From assembly GCA_032718475.1 (NCBI GenBank), contig JAUCBJ010007949.1, positions 1-46,581 on the forward strand: a DNA stretch of 46,581 nucleotides. Reading direction: 5' to 3'. This DNA is from Nemertoderma westbladi (Eukaryota > Xenacoelomorpha > Nemertodermatida > Nemertodermatidae). The translations under genes were made by a program, and so were the position numbers. Under the pieces are notes generated by a model. That model ran no database searches and was not told the origin of the DNA. It saw nothing but the letters and a program-made list of their open reading frames with translations. Each line of letters opens with the position of its first letter. The first letter of the stretch is position 1. Below, piece by piece: positions 19,006-29,297 of the stretch.

Positions 19006-22000
19006 TACCCTGCAAACCAGAAGTATCCGAGGATTAATTTTGTATTTGAAATTTAATGCTGCTAAAAAGTTGTGCATTAGTGCAATGAGACAAATTATTT
19101 GAGAAAAACCCAAAATTTTACATTTTAATATTGAAATAATCTAAAATAATATTTAAATACTAATATTAAAATTCAGATAGTGAAATGACATTCAGAATAC
19201 ATTCGAACAGCAATGTTTATTATTTAACACATATAATCGCAACATATTTTGAATGATATTCTAATACTATATTCCATACTATTGATATTATAATGTATTT
19301 ACAATGTTATCGAAATGTTCAAATCAGAATATTTTCATTGGAAATTAATTTACATTGGGGATGAATCATAGCATTGTTATAACAATGATGCGAAAAGGTT
19401 ATTCTAACGTTGTTTTTCGAATGTTGGCGGGTCATACTTCAACTGCTTTGAATGACAATATTATTCTAATGTTATCCTAATGTCATCTTTATTAGGCCCT
19501 GCTCTGGTACAGAACTTTGCACGTGAATCCCCATTGTTTTCATTATCGTTATTGTCCAGTCCTTGCCAGTGCAGATTGTTTAACACACCTACTCAGTGCA
19601 TCCACATGAACCAAATGTGTTCATGTTTTGGTTTTCCTGGACCGTAACTTACAGTACATGGATGTTTTTCAGTACGGTTCCATACAGCCATACCTACAGT
19701 AGGTCTACACCCCTACAGATATATCAGTCCTAATGTGCGGTTGTCAATGAGACCAATAAGGCATGTGCCACAGACACCACGCACGAGATCCGAAAGGCCG
19801 CTTGCGTTTTAGTTACAGTACAGTAAATATCTAAATATTGTTAAAAAAAAAATTTGCACAATAAACAAACTTCGAGAGGGGGGCGGGGTGGGTGTTTTGC
19901 CTGTCATGCCCCCTCTACATAACATTGTTCACTCCTTGGTGGAAATAAAGGAGGAAGGAGGAGTTGAAGAGTGTCCAAGGAACTTTAAAAATAATGGAAT
20001 GGATTCAAGGAGAGACTCTTCAGTCAGAGTTCCTGTTCCCCGACCAGCCAGTAGTCTTCTCCTGAGGATTTAGCCAAATGGGAAAAGGCCCTAAAGGAGA
20101 ATAATGCACTGGCAAAGTATAAGGTGAGAATGATAATGGCATCTTTATCCTTTTATCCTATATGGGAAGTCGAATTTGACATTAAATTATTTAACAAATT
20201 GTGTAAAACAGAATCAGGAATTGTTGAAGATTACTACCTTCGGGTAGTAGCTATCGAAAGAAGAGCCTTCGGATCGCTTCCGGCTTCAGCCGACTGTTTG
20301 CTTTGCTCGATACGTTCTCGAAACGTATTCTTTTGATTTCTTATTATTTGTTCTAGATCAGTAATTAATCATTTTTATTAATGTGTTTATATATTTTAGC
20401 ATTAAAATGTTAGTAAGCGAGGAGTTTTTTCTAATCTTTGTAGATTGACGAATTCTCCAACTTCTCACAATCACTATCGGCTGCGAGTTTTGCCATCTGT
20501 GCACGATGGATGGAAACACATTCGCCGAGAAATATGCAAAAACCGCTAGACATGCCATCGGGAAAATTAATCGTTCTAAGATGTATTAAAGGTTAGACAA
20601 TTTTTCATATTATTTGTTACATACTGATATGGAATTGTTACAGTATAATACGCCAGTACACATATTGTTACAGTACATATAGGCTACGCCGGTACACATA
20701 CAGTACATTGACGCTAATGCAAGTTGGCATATGACATTTATTTATTTATTTCTAACATTTATTGACACATTGTGGGGCCTTCGCGCAGCACGAAAGTCTA
20801 TAAGAAAGTTACTAATCTCTATTAGATAAACGGAAACCGTCATTTCCAAGATATCAATCAGTGATGCATAAACTGGTTGTAAAAAGCAGAGGTTCATTTC
20901 CGTTTAGCCTTACACGCTTTTTAACTATTTAACTTGACTTGAGTATTTAACCTGCCTTAACACGATTTATAGAAGATGGATACTTGTATCCACTACAAAA
21001 CTTGTTGCGTTCGTCCTATACAACCTGGTCACCAAATATATGCCTTAAAACATTCCTTTGGCAATATTGGATAAAGTGTCAACCGTCTAATATGTTAAAC
21101 CAGGTTGTTTACGAGTTATTTTTAAAACTCTCGTCTTCATTACAACCCTCGTTGCACTCGTCCTGTACATCTGATCACCAAATAACTAGCATAAGACATT
21201 CCACCACCGGTGCTATCAAATTGACATATCGTCCAATATTCTGTACTAAAGCTTGCAAGTATAGTCAACATAATACTAGTCTCTTCATTAGCTCATCCTG
21301 AAGGCCCCACGCAAATTCTAATTGGAAAATTTATAAACTTTTACCAAACAACATGTGTACTAAGTTTGATTAGATTTCATCGAGAATTAGCCGAGTTATT
21401 CACATTTCAAAACACGGACCTACAGATCTAGAGAACACTTACTTTCATGGCTCGCCCCGCATTCACGCAGTAGGATAATTTGAACATAATATTTATTGTG
21501 TTTCATTTTATGTAAAGAAAGTAAAGTAAATAACTTTATTCTGTACCCTAGGAAGAACTGCTATAGTTTGAAGCTCGTACCATAATAACCTAACAAAACA
21601 CGTCCGTGGGGCCTTCGCGCAGCACGAGGCTCAGTTATGAGATACAAATTTAAATTAATTTTCAATTAAATTTCTTCTAGCTTTCTCACTGAACACTAGT
21701 CCTATGGTGTTGACGCGAAGATAGAGAAAGTGATTACAAACTATTTTGTTCAAGTTGCGTGGCGCGCTGGTGGATCTAAGTACATGTAAGTATAATTATA
21801 TTATAATGCATAGACCTCAAAATTTAATTAAATATTATAATTTAATGCAATGGTGCGATTATGGTATATAAAGAAAGATTAGTTTTGTATTAGATAAATA
21901 ATAGTGGTGAGGATTTGTGTGTTAAATATTATGCATGTGGGTGGGTTGGTTTAGGTTTGAGGATTTATAACATAATTTTCTTAACTTATATCATGGAATA

Positions 22001-23059
22001 CCGTTTCGCTGTCAACTTAATATTATGGTAATCTTAATAATGTAATCAATGAAATCTTAATTAATGTAATCTTAATTACTTTACAGTGCTAGAAAAGTTG
22101 GAGGAGCCGAGGAGTGTATCGCAATCGAAAAGATAGAAAACGAAATCGAGACTGGAATTGAGACTTTTGATTGGACTTATAAGAACTTTATTATTGGCCG
22201 TAGGGCCAATACATGTGCATAAAATAGGTCAACCTTTATTTATATTTATATCAAATTTTAATAGTTTGTTTCTTGCAATATCTTTTTAATTAATAATAAA
22301 ATTGTAATAGATTGTCCTATTATGTATCGGAAACGTTCTGTGTTTTTATACCTACGAGATTAGCACTACATTGGGGATAAACCAGACATTATTGTAAATT
22401 ACTGTTGTTAGTTATATTTGCTATAAGATAATAAGATAAAAGCATTGCGTCTTGGGTTGGTGGGTTTCATTTCCATATTTTCAACGGGTGTACACATACT
22501 AACATTATTATTCACATTATGATTATAATATTAATTAATAGCGTTTTTACCCATTGTTATTCTGTAATATTATAAAACAAACCGCACCAATTTTGTTCAG
22601 GTGTAATAAGTTTTTGCATTTATAGAAATAACATTGTTTATATGGAAACTCTATATGTAGGCCTATTACAAGATACCATGCATTTAATAACATTAAAATC
22701 ATAATGTTTTTGTATTGATGTACTAATGTTAGAATAATAATGAGAAAATAGTGAGAAAAAAATCAGGAATGCTATGAGAATGCTATGAAATAATTCCAAT
22801 ATTAGCTTAATGTTAGAATAACATTAGAATGTTAAGGGTGGGAAATCCACTAACTATTAAAATTCCAATGTTAAAATAACACTGATTAATATTGGTTACC
22901 AAATACTGCCAAAAGTGCACTTGTATTGCACAGGGTCCGAGCGCTTTGCCAAAAAAATATTAAAACTGGCATTAGTTTAACATTTGAATTTTAATATTTT
23001 ATTATATGAATAAAGATGTTAATAAACATTATTTTAATGTTGCTATGGTTTGCAGGGTA
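19006..23059. mobile_element. Large TIR element without a visible transposase
   Basis: TACCCTGCAAACCA at 19006-19019 is exactly inverted at 23046-23059. Subterminal regions on both sides (about 19240-19500 and 22690-22860) carry repeated TTCTAATGTTA-type motifs in opposite orientation. Outside the TIRs are CCTAATAGG/GGATCC palindromes. The 4.05-kb span encodes no recognisable protein; frames of up to about 105 codons lack motifs. It could be a deletion derivative or two unrelated ends brought together. TA at the borders is compatible with a 2-bp target duplication. Confidence 0.45.
20772..21627. repeat. Direct 22-bp repeat pair bounding 0.8 kb
   Basis: GTGGGGCCTTCGCGCAGCAC plus GA occurs at 20772-20793 and 21606-21627, and its first 11 bases recur inverted at 21303-21313. 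The enclosed DNA is non-coding. A small internal insertion or repeat boundary is possible. Confidence 0.55.
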
Positions 23060-23068
23060 ATATGATCA

Positions 23069-23115
23069 TATTAGGAGCCTAATAGGATCCTATTAGGATC
23101 CTAATAGGATCCAAT
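23069..23115. repeat. Overlapping CCTAATAGGATCC palindromes
   Basis: Alternating CCTAATAGGATCC and CCTATTAGGATCC form two overlapping perfect 20-bp palindromes at the outer edge of the 19-23 kb TIR element. Related CCTAATAGG lies outside the left TIR near 18988. Confidence 0.8.
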
Positions 23116-23144
23116 AGGACGTTATTTAAAAGGGTTACTGTATC

Positions 23145-23797
23145 ATGATACATAAAGGATAATTACATAATTATAATTGCATTAAACATACTGTATAATA
23201 TTGAATATTATGTCTATTAATTTTGAACGAATTATAGCATTGCCATTCCCATAACAGAAGCTTCCAATGAGATTTCGTCGTTAAGGCTGTGACCCTCCTG
23301 TGTATCAATACCTTTTACATTAACACAGCGCCAGTTTAGTTTGTACTGTGCTTCATTAGTTTGGAGTTTCGGTGCGTGGTATATGTCGGCATCTGTTGGT
23401 CGTTCGCCAATAGTCTGTATCTCTCCTTTGTATATTTATTGTTAAATTTATCAATTATTCTAGAACCAACCTGCAATAAATATAAACGTTAGTTTGTTAC
23501 AGTATTTTCATAAATTGCTCAGCAGTGGGTGCAAAATACAGTACATGAAGCTTTTAAAAAGCTCATATCTCAGCAATTCCTCATAGAAGTTCAGAGTTTG
23601 TTACTGTACATATTATAATTTGTGGAAGTTGGGTGCCATACAGTATAGTTTGGTGTAAGTTGGATGCAGTTAGGTTAACGTTGGGTGTAGTTGGGTGTTT
23701 AGGCAGACCCGTAATCACATAATGACCATTGACCATACCATACTAAACTTTTACAGTACTTTTTAACTACAATATTTTGTTTTTTGCCATCTCTCTC
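23145..23797 (-). mobile_element. Repeat family copy B, first half
   Basis: It matches the reverse complement of copy A from about 16868 back to about 16140. Continuity with 42549-43303 was broken by the BEL/Pao insertion. It carries the intact coding-like frame at 23232-23432. Confidence 0.8.
23793..23797. repeat. Target site duplication CTCTC, left copy
   Basis: It is identical to 42549-42553 at the other end of the LTR element. With one copy removed, the flanks join to match uninterrupted copy A except at one base. Confidence 0.9.
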
Positions 23798-24987
23798 TGT
23801 TCGCGCTTTTAGACCTTTGGCAGTTTAACCCGCCAAATTAGGATGTCTTCTAGATAATAAATCACTTTTAGCCTATGACAAGTATTTAATTCACTACACT
23901 AGTCGAAACCAATCTGTGCGCGATCATTCACCCGCTGGATATACCCGGGAGATTGGGTTCGACGGCTTAATCGTATTGCTATGTAAGCCTAATGTATTAT
24001 TCGACTGACAGTATTATATAATCTCTGACAATATTATTCACCTTCGGGGAATATTAACAGTTCCTTTAGGACGTGGCGCTCTATCTATATAAACAGAGTT
24101 ACGACTTAAACTACTCACAACGATATGGCTTAGTTATAATTCACATATATGGCGCATTCTTTAGGAAATGCTTCGTTATCAGTCTCACTCATACACAATG
24201 CTGCACAATACTGCACACTGATCTGCCGATCTTCACTGATTTTAGTTATATATAAAAGGAACACGGACTGACTCATGTAGGGTCTATCAAATAACATTAG
24301 ATTCACTTCAAACCACTTTAACATAAGTCACAATCGTTATATGTAACCTTTCTCTCTTACCTTCGGTATATCAAGAATATTGGGTTTTCGGGGTTATTTA
24401 TCGTTATTCCAAATATAATAATTCATCAACCATATTATGAAGAACTGACAGTAAATAGCAGTATAACAATATAAACGTATGCACAGGTATGTGGTACATG
24501 CAGATCATCAGTTATGTTTGCAATGTTGTTTTGGTTTGATAACGGATATATGTCCTTATAATTAAGCCTACTAGTGTTAGACTAAAACAGAAAAGCACAA
24601 AATATTTCCAAGCCGTTCTCTCCTGGCTCAGGACAGAAAGACCAACAACACTGAAAACTGATAAGAATAACCTTATTTACAAAAGCTTCCACCCACCACA
24701 GAGAAAGAGCATACAGATAGGAAAATTCAGTTCAGTAGATCTGTGATAGGTCGAAATCAAAATCAACTCAAATCCTATTGGCAGATACAGAAAGCAGGGC
24801 TGTGGGGCAACTTTCCCAAGCTGGTTGGACAATCAAACGTAGCCCAGATCCCTTCGCACAGCGAATCAGCCAATCAGCCGGTAGCTTGCGCTATTCGAGT
24901 TATAGATCCCTTTTTAGAGTATTCCAGCGCCTGGGGGGAACTGGTTAGCAAGGCAAACGAATCAGTTATCCCACAAAAGCTTTTACA
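23798..24987 (-). repeat. 3' LTR of the BEL/Pao element
   Basis: 1,190 bp with TG...CA ends. It differs from the other LTR by T versus A at the third base and by one extra T near 24160. GGGAGCG immediately inside (24988-24994, read on the minus strand) is a short candidate polypurine tract. Confidence 0.95.
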
Positions 24988-25065
24988 CCGCTCCCAGAAA
25001 ATGGGATTTAAGTCTATAAAATATACAAAATCACAATTTCTAATATACATAAATACTCTAAACAG

Positions 25066-26343
25066 TTAGTCTTTCTTGCGCGGACGGCGTTTACGCAGTT
25101 TCCCGAGGCCAGCAAGAGTCCTTTTCTCTTTGGGGCGAGCCACTTTACGAGGAGGGCTGTAGCTCCGAGGCGAAGGGTGCAATACAATTGCATCAGAAGG
25201 TGTAGGGTTACGATCGGTATACCCGCCGGTCGAAGTACCTGGTTGATTAATATCAACCTCAGTGGAGCGAGGTCTAACGGCCTTTAGAGCGCGTCTCAGG
25301 ACAGCAGCTCCTACGGGTCCTTGACGGGTCGTCTGGACACTAGCGGTGGGTGGACCGTGAGTGGTGAGGAACTTTCTCGGTTTAATGGTTCTCTCCAGCT
25401 CGCGTTCTCGGGTTCGATATTCATATGGTCGCCGAGATATTTCCTGTAGTTCAGGATGCGAGTTCACAAAGATGTCGCCATACTCAGGGTCCTGACGGAT
25501 AAAATTGATCAGGTGATATGTGGTTATATCATTAGGGTTAACGTTTCTAAGGTATTTCCTGACAAACTTGGTGGAAATACACTCACCAACACGCTTCATT
25601 AACTCGTAACTTGGTACGCGTGTTTTCTGTTCAATCGACGCGAATAGATAAGGATGGAACGCGTAAACTCCCTCGTAAGCTCGTCCAGGGTAATAGCGAT
25701 GTCGGGATTCACAATGTAAATCTGCGTTCGCTTCCCAAGCTCGGATGTATCGCAGGGTGATCATCTCGTCTACGCTCTCTAAATCGCGATTAAAGGGACA
25801 ATTGTAACTTTCATGTCCTTTAAGTTGACAGTAGTGACATTGAGTCATAAATTGTGGGCAGACGGCAAATATATGAGAGTTATTAAGCCGGCAATAAGCA
25901 CAATATATTTCCATCATCGGTTGTTCGAGGAAATAGGAACAAGGTACGCTCGAGTCTAGAGGAGTGAAGTGGTCTCTCGATGCGCATAATCGACAACGTT
26001 TTCGAGAAACGTAGTTGGCGTGTCGATAATCGTACGCTGTGAGACGTTGTGGACCTTGATACCACTCTATGACATAATCATTGTCACTGCTCCGGGAAGC
26101 TGTAGGTTGAATCGCTTCTGATTCCAAGCATACTGGTTCATCCTCCAGCTGTATAGACGAAGTGGGTGCGTCGGTCTCCGTAAGTGGACCCACTGTCTGT
26201 ATTTCCACGACAGAATAACCTGTAGATATTCGGGGTCTTTGTATAACGGATGAATGTAGGTTCTGTATACAAACGTCTTGAAAAACGGCAAATCCAGCGC
26301 TACTCAGTTTCTCAGTTTGGTCAGCGCGCGGTCCTTGAACTGA
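25066..26343 (-). CDS. ORF3: basic protein with three zinc knuckles, no ATG at its 5' end
   Basis: The frame is open for 425 codons, from just after a TAG at 26344-26346, and overlaps the end of ORF2 by 40 nt in the -1 frame. Numbering residues from the GTG at 26208, C72-C75-H80-C90, C103-C106-H112-C117 and C124-C127-H132-C137 form three knuckles; the last is the classic CX2CX4HX4C. The C-terminus is strongly basic (KLRKRRPRKKD). The first ATG is residue 98, inside the knuckle region. Translation therefore needs a -1 frameshift from ORF2, a non-AUG start or splicing; TTTGTATACAG at about 26263-26273 is a possible 3' splice site. I saw no canonical slippery heptamer in the overlap. A nucleic-acid-binding, nucleocapsid-like role is inferred. 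There is no signal peptide or membrane helix. Confidence 0.75.
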   Translation of the reverse strand, partial: SVQGPRADQTEKLSSAGFAVFQDVCIQNLHSSVIQRPRISTGYSVVEIQTVGPLTETDAPTSSIQLEDEPVCLESEAIQPTASRSSDNDYVIEWYQGPQRLTAYDYRHANYVSRKRCRLCASRDHFTPLDSSVPCSYFLEQPMMEIYCAYCRLNNSHIFAVCPQFMTQCHYCQLKGHESYNCPFNRDLESVDEMITLRYIRAWEANADLHCESRHRYYPGRAYEGVYAFHPYLFASIEQKTRVPSYELMKRVGECISTKFVRKYLRNVNPNDITTYHLINFIRQDPEYGDIFVNSHPELQEISRRPYEYRTRERELERTIKPRKFLTTHGPPTASVQTTRQGPVGAAVLRRALKAVRPRSTEVDINQPGTSTGGYTDRNPTPSDAIVLHPSPRSYSPPRKVARPKEKRTLAGLGKLRKRRPRKKD

Positions 26344-29297
26344 CTATCGACGTTACGGAACGGAGTCAGAAAGCGCCGGAAACATTCGAAACGTATGAAC
26401 TTATTGTGTTCGTCTAACTTGGCGAGTTTAGTTCCAAGTATTAAGGGATGAGCGCGTATGGTACGACTGCACACATCGGCTAGCCAACCGGCAAGTGCTG
26501 CGTTTTCAAAGATCGTGTATATAGCTAAGGAAGGGCGAAGTGGAACACTCATAAAGCTATATACGGCACCAGGCGCAGTTAATGGTCCATCAAAATATAA
26601 ATGAGAGTAATGATCTCCATATACTTGCTGGTAATTGGTAGGATTTCCAACTTTGAAATTCCATCCATATTCTTGAAAGGCAAGATGTCCGATGGATGTC
26701 CGTTGTACCTTAGTAATGTCGCTGGGTGTATTGGCATACATAGTGCGAAAGAAACCTCGGCCTTCGGCCCAAGGGGCAATCAGTTGAGTATCAACGAAAG
26801 GGTATAGAATGTTTTCCATATTCCGGAAGTCGTTTTGGAGATCTCCATAAACAGCTGAGCCGATTTTTAGGATTCTTTCGTTAAACAACATTTCGAGCAC
26901 GGGTTGGGGTAACATTGATCCGTCGATACCCATGGCCAGTTTGCGCTCGGTGTCGGTGACGTAACGCTGCGCGAGCTCGAATTGTCCATGTCGAAGTTTC
27001 TTTTGTGTCTCCATAAGGGTTTCAAAAGAATAATCAATCACGTCGGAACACGCTCGAGTGAATACGTGGGTAGAACCAGCGAGTCCTCGTATATGTATCA
27101 TTCGCGTAGTTCCTAGTTCTCCCACCGGAACGCTACCTTCGTTGTCATAAGTAACAACGCCATACATCTCGATAACGTTAAGAGTCTCGTTCCATTCTTT
27201 AGTGGCATTTTCGAGAGTCATTCCCACTGGATGCCACAAAGTAGCGCATTCGCTAGCATTGGGTAAATCTCTATACTTTAAGCATTGTGTAGTATAGGTT
27301 TCCACATCTCCATATCGTTTTATTCTTTCTTCCTCGAATAACACGTCAAGATTCCAGTGTACCAATCGAGTTTTAATGAATCCATCAAGATTGTACGGAG
27401 GTAATATTTCTTTCTCTATTCTGGAAATATTATACGGTTTTCGAAATGAGTTTAGTTTAACTAGCTGATCTAGATGTTTTTGTAGTTGCTCGAGTTCGAC
27501 GAGATCGAGAGGATTGATCAATGGTAGAAACTTCAGACTATGCGTAGGATCTTCTGGTTTTACCATGTAATATTGCTTTAAATTGACGTAATAAGGATGA
27601 TCCTTAATTCCATAAAATGAGTCCGGCAAAGGTCTAGCGCGTATGTTAACATCGTGTACCATGCGACGGACAAGATCCGCTCTATTGTCCGGAGGCTCAA
27701 CAAGTACACCATCGACACGAGCAGCCGCTATGGGTGGACGTTGTATCATAGGAGCGTCAGCAATGAGCTCGTGAGATCTGAGATCAGTATTAACCGGTTG
27801 AGGCTGTACCGTAGCAAAGAGCTTGTCTTTAAAATGAGGAACCATCGAGGGGTGGAGGATCGTTTTGGAATAGAGATCCGTCACGAGAATTTGAGTTTCT
27901 GGTTGGGCTAAAGCAGCTTCTTCCCTCTCAGTCAGCTCTATATGTCTCTCCTCGAGCTGATTTTCCTCAGCTTGTTGTTGCAAGCGCTCGTCCAGGAATT
28001 CCTGTAAGGAGTAGGTTCGTCCACGTTCGATGTCCTCCTCTAGATTCTGTATTTCTCTATCGAACTGGGGTAAAGCTAGTTCTTTCACCGCTTGGACTTG
28101 TTGTTGCAATTTACGTTTCTCCAAGCAATCGTAAGTTCCCTTTCCGATTTTCTGCCGAATAGCGTCCAATGCATTTCGTATCACGCTCTCTTCGACTTCT
28201 GTTACAGGTTGGATAGGAGGGAGGCCAGGACGGTTGTAGGGGTTAAACGGTGATATTAGATGACTGCGTCCTAGTCCAGCGAGGTAAGGTTGGCGAATAT
28301 CTAACGAACCCACTACCGGAGTGCCACCAATCAACTGTTCAGGTAACACTAGATCTTTGAACAGTGAGTATAGCTCGGGAGGATCCGTAATACTATTAGG
28401 ATCGAGAGTTTGAGGTATCACTTGGGAATGAGGAGGTCTGACCGAGTATTCCGGAACTCTGATCATGGGTTTGTTCAATGATCGTTTAAGGCGCGCGACC
28501 GTAGGTGATACGTCGAAAAGGTTTCGCTCGAAACTCCCATAAGTATATCGCGTAAAACTGTGTTTAGCGCAACGTCTCCGCGGATGTTTATGCCTTTCGA
28601 TCTGCTGGTTAGGTCTAGGGCATTCGTCACAGTAATACCAAAGACGCATGTCTTGAAGGGGAAACGCGGGTGATCGCTCTCCAGTTTTACAATATTCCTC
28701 CATCTGTTCGAAGCTATCTGGAACGACAGGTAGGGGTCGATCGGCGGTAAGATACATCATCGTAAAATAGAGCCGTTTGAGTTCCATTATAGGATCTGGA
28801 TGTATACCTTGGGGATATCGAGTTTCGAGGTTTTGTTGACTGGCAACATTGAGATAGGTCTCTCTTAGAAATTCTAGATATTCGTTGAAGCCGCTACGTT
28901 TATCAGGTTCTTCAACGTCTTCTCTTTCGAGTTTATTTCGAATAGAGTTCTCGTGTTCTATTCGCGATTTGTCGTTTCGACTCCGCTGGGTATGATATTT
29001 AAATAAAACCATTTCCCTTTCGGTGTCGACATCGTCGGTGTCGTGTAAATCAATAGGATGACCAGTAGTCAAGAAGTCCATATACATACCATTACGATGC
29101 GTATAGCGAGCAGTGAATTTTCTATAGTCCAATTCACGCGTAAGTTGCTCCTGGGACATTGGCGGTTCGATATAACGACCATCGTCCTCCGTAGTAGTTG
29201 GATCAGCGTCGCCGCGTATCAAGCTATCGACAAACGCTTGTAAAGGTAGAGTATATCTCTCCCTGATACCAAGATCATCTTCTATTAATTCAGTCAT
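26304..29297 (-). CDS. ORF2: 997-residue accessory protein, family not recognised
   Basis: This intact frame starts at an ATG (29295-29297), two bases after TATAGCAG, which could be a 3' splice site for a subgenomic mRNA. No homology is recognised. It has no signal peptide and no transmembrane helix, so it is not an obvious envelope despite occupying the env position. Visible features are an acidic N-terminus, a possible zinc site (C223, C226, H236, H238, C243, H246), a Q/E-rich coiled-coil-prone stretch at about 391-465, and a C-terminal third with many aromatic residues that looks globular. It ends in TGA overlapping ORF3. Host-gene capture or a second capsid-like protein are both possible. 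GC and codon use resemble Gag-Pol, so it is not a recent alien insertion into the element. Confidence 0.85.
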   Translation of the reverse strand: MTELIEDDLGIRERYTLPLQAFVDSLIRGDADPTTTEDDGRYIEPPMSQEQLTRELDYRKFTARYTHRNGMYMDFLTTGHPIDLHDTDDVDTEREMVLFKYHTQRSRNDKSRIEHENSIRNKLEREDVEEPDKRSGFNEYLEFLRETYLNVASQQNLETRYPQGIHPDPIMELKRLYFTMMYLTADRPLPVVPDSFEQMEEYCKTGERSPAFPLQDMRLWYYCDECPRPNQQIERHKHPRRRCAKHSFTRYTYGSFERNLFDVSPTVARLKRSLNKPMIRVPEYSVRPPHSQVIPQTLDPNSITDPPELYSLFKDLVLPEQLIGGTPVVGSLDIRQPYLAGLGRSHLISPFNPYNRPGLPPIQPVTEVEESVIRNALDAIRQKIGKGTYDCLEKRKLQQQVQAVKELALPQFDREIQNLEEDIERGRTYSLQEFLDERLQQQAEENQLEERHIELTEREEAALAQPETQILVTDLYSKTILHPSMVPHFKDKLFATVQPQPVNTDLRSHELIADAPMIQRPPIAAARVDGVLVEPPDNRADLVRRMVHDVNIRARPLPDSFYGIKDHPYYVNLKQYYMVKPEDPTHSLKFLPLINPLDLVELEQLQKHLDQLVKLNSFRKPYNISRIEKEILPPYNLDGFIKTRLVHWNLDVLFEEERIKRYGDVETYTTQCLKYRDLPNASECATLWHPVGMTLENATKEWNETLNVIEMYGVVTYDNEGSVPVGELGTTRMIHIRGLAGSTHVFTRACSDVIDYSFETLMETQKKLRHGQFELAQRYVTDTERKLAMGIDGSMLPQPVLEMLFNERILKIGSAVYGDLQNDFRNMENILYPFVDTQLIAPWAEGRGFFRTMYANTPSDITKVQRTSIGHLAFQEYGWNFKVGNPTNYQQVYGDHYSHLYFDGPLTAPGAVYSFMSVPLRPSLAIYTIFENAALAGWLADVCSRTIRAHPLILGTKLAKLDEHNKFIRFECFRRFLTPFRNVDSQFKDRALTKLRN

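Noticed and set aside
20984-21301. 105-codon plus-strand frame
   Set aside because: Starts at a non-ATG codon as far as can be seen, Ser/Thr-rich low-information composition, and lies within a repeat-bounded segment.
26304-29297. ORF2 as an envelope glycoprotein
   Set aside because: No signal peptide, transmembrane anchor or fusion-peptide-like segment, although it occupies the env position.
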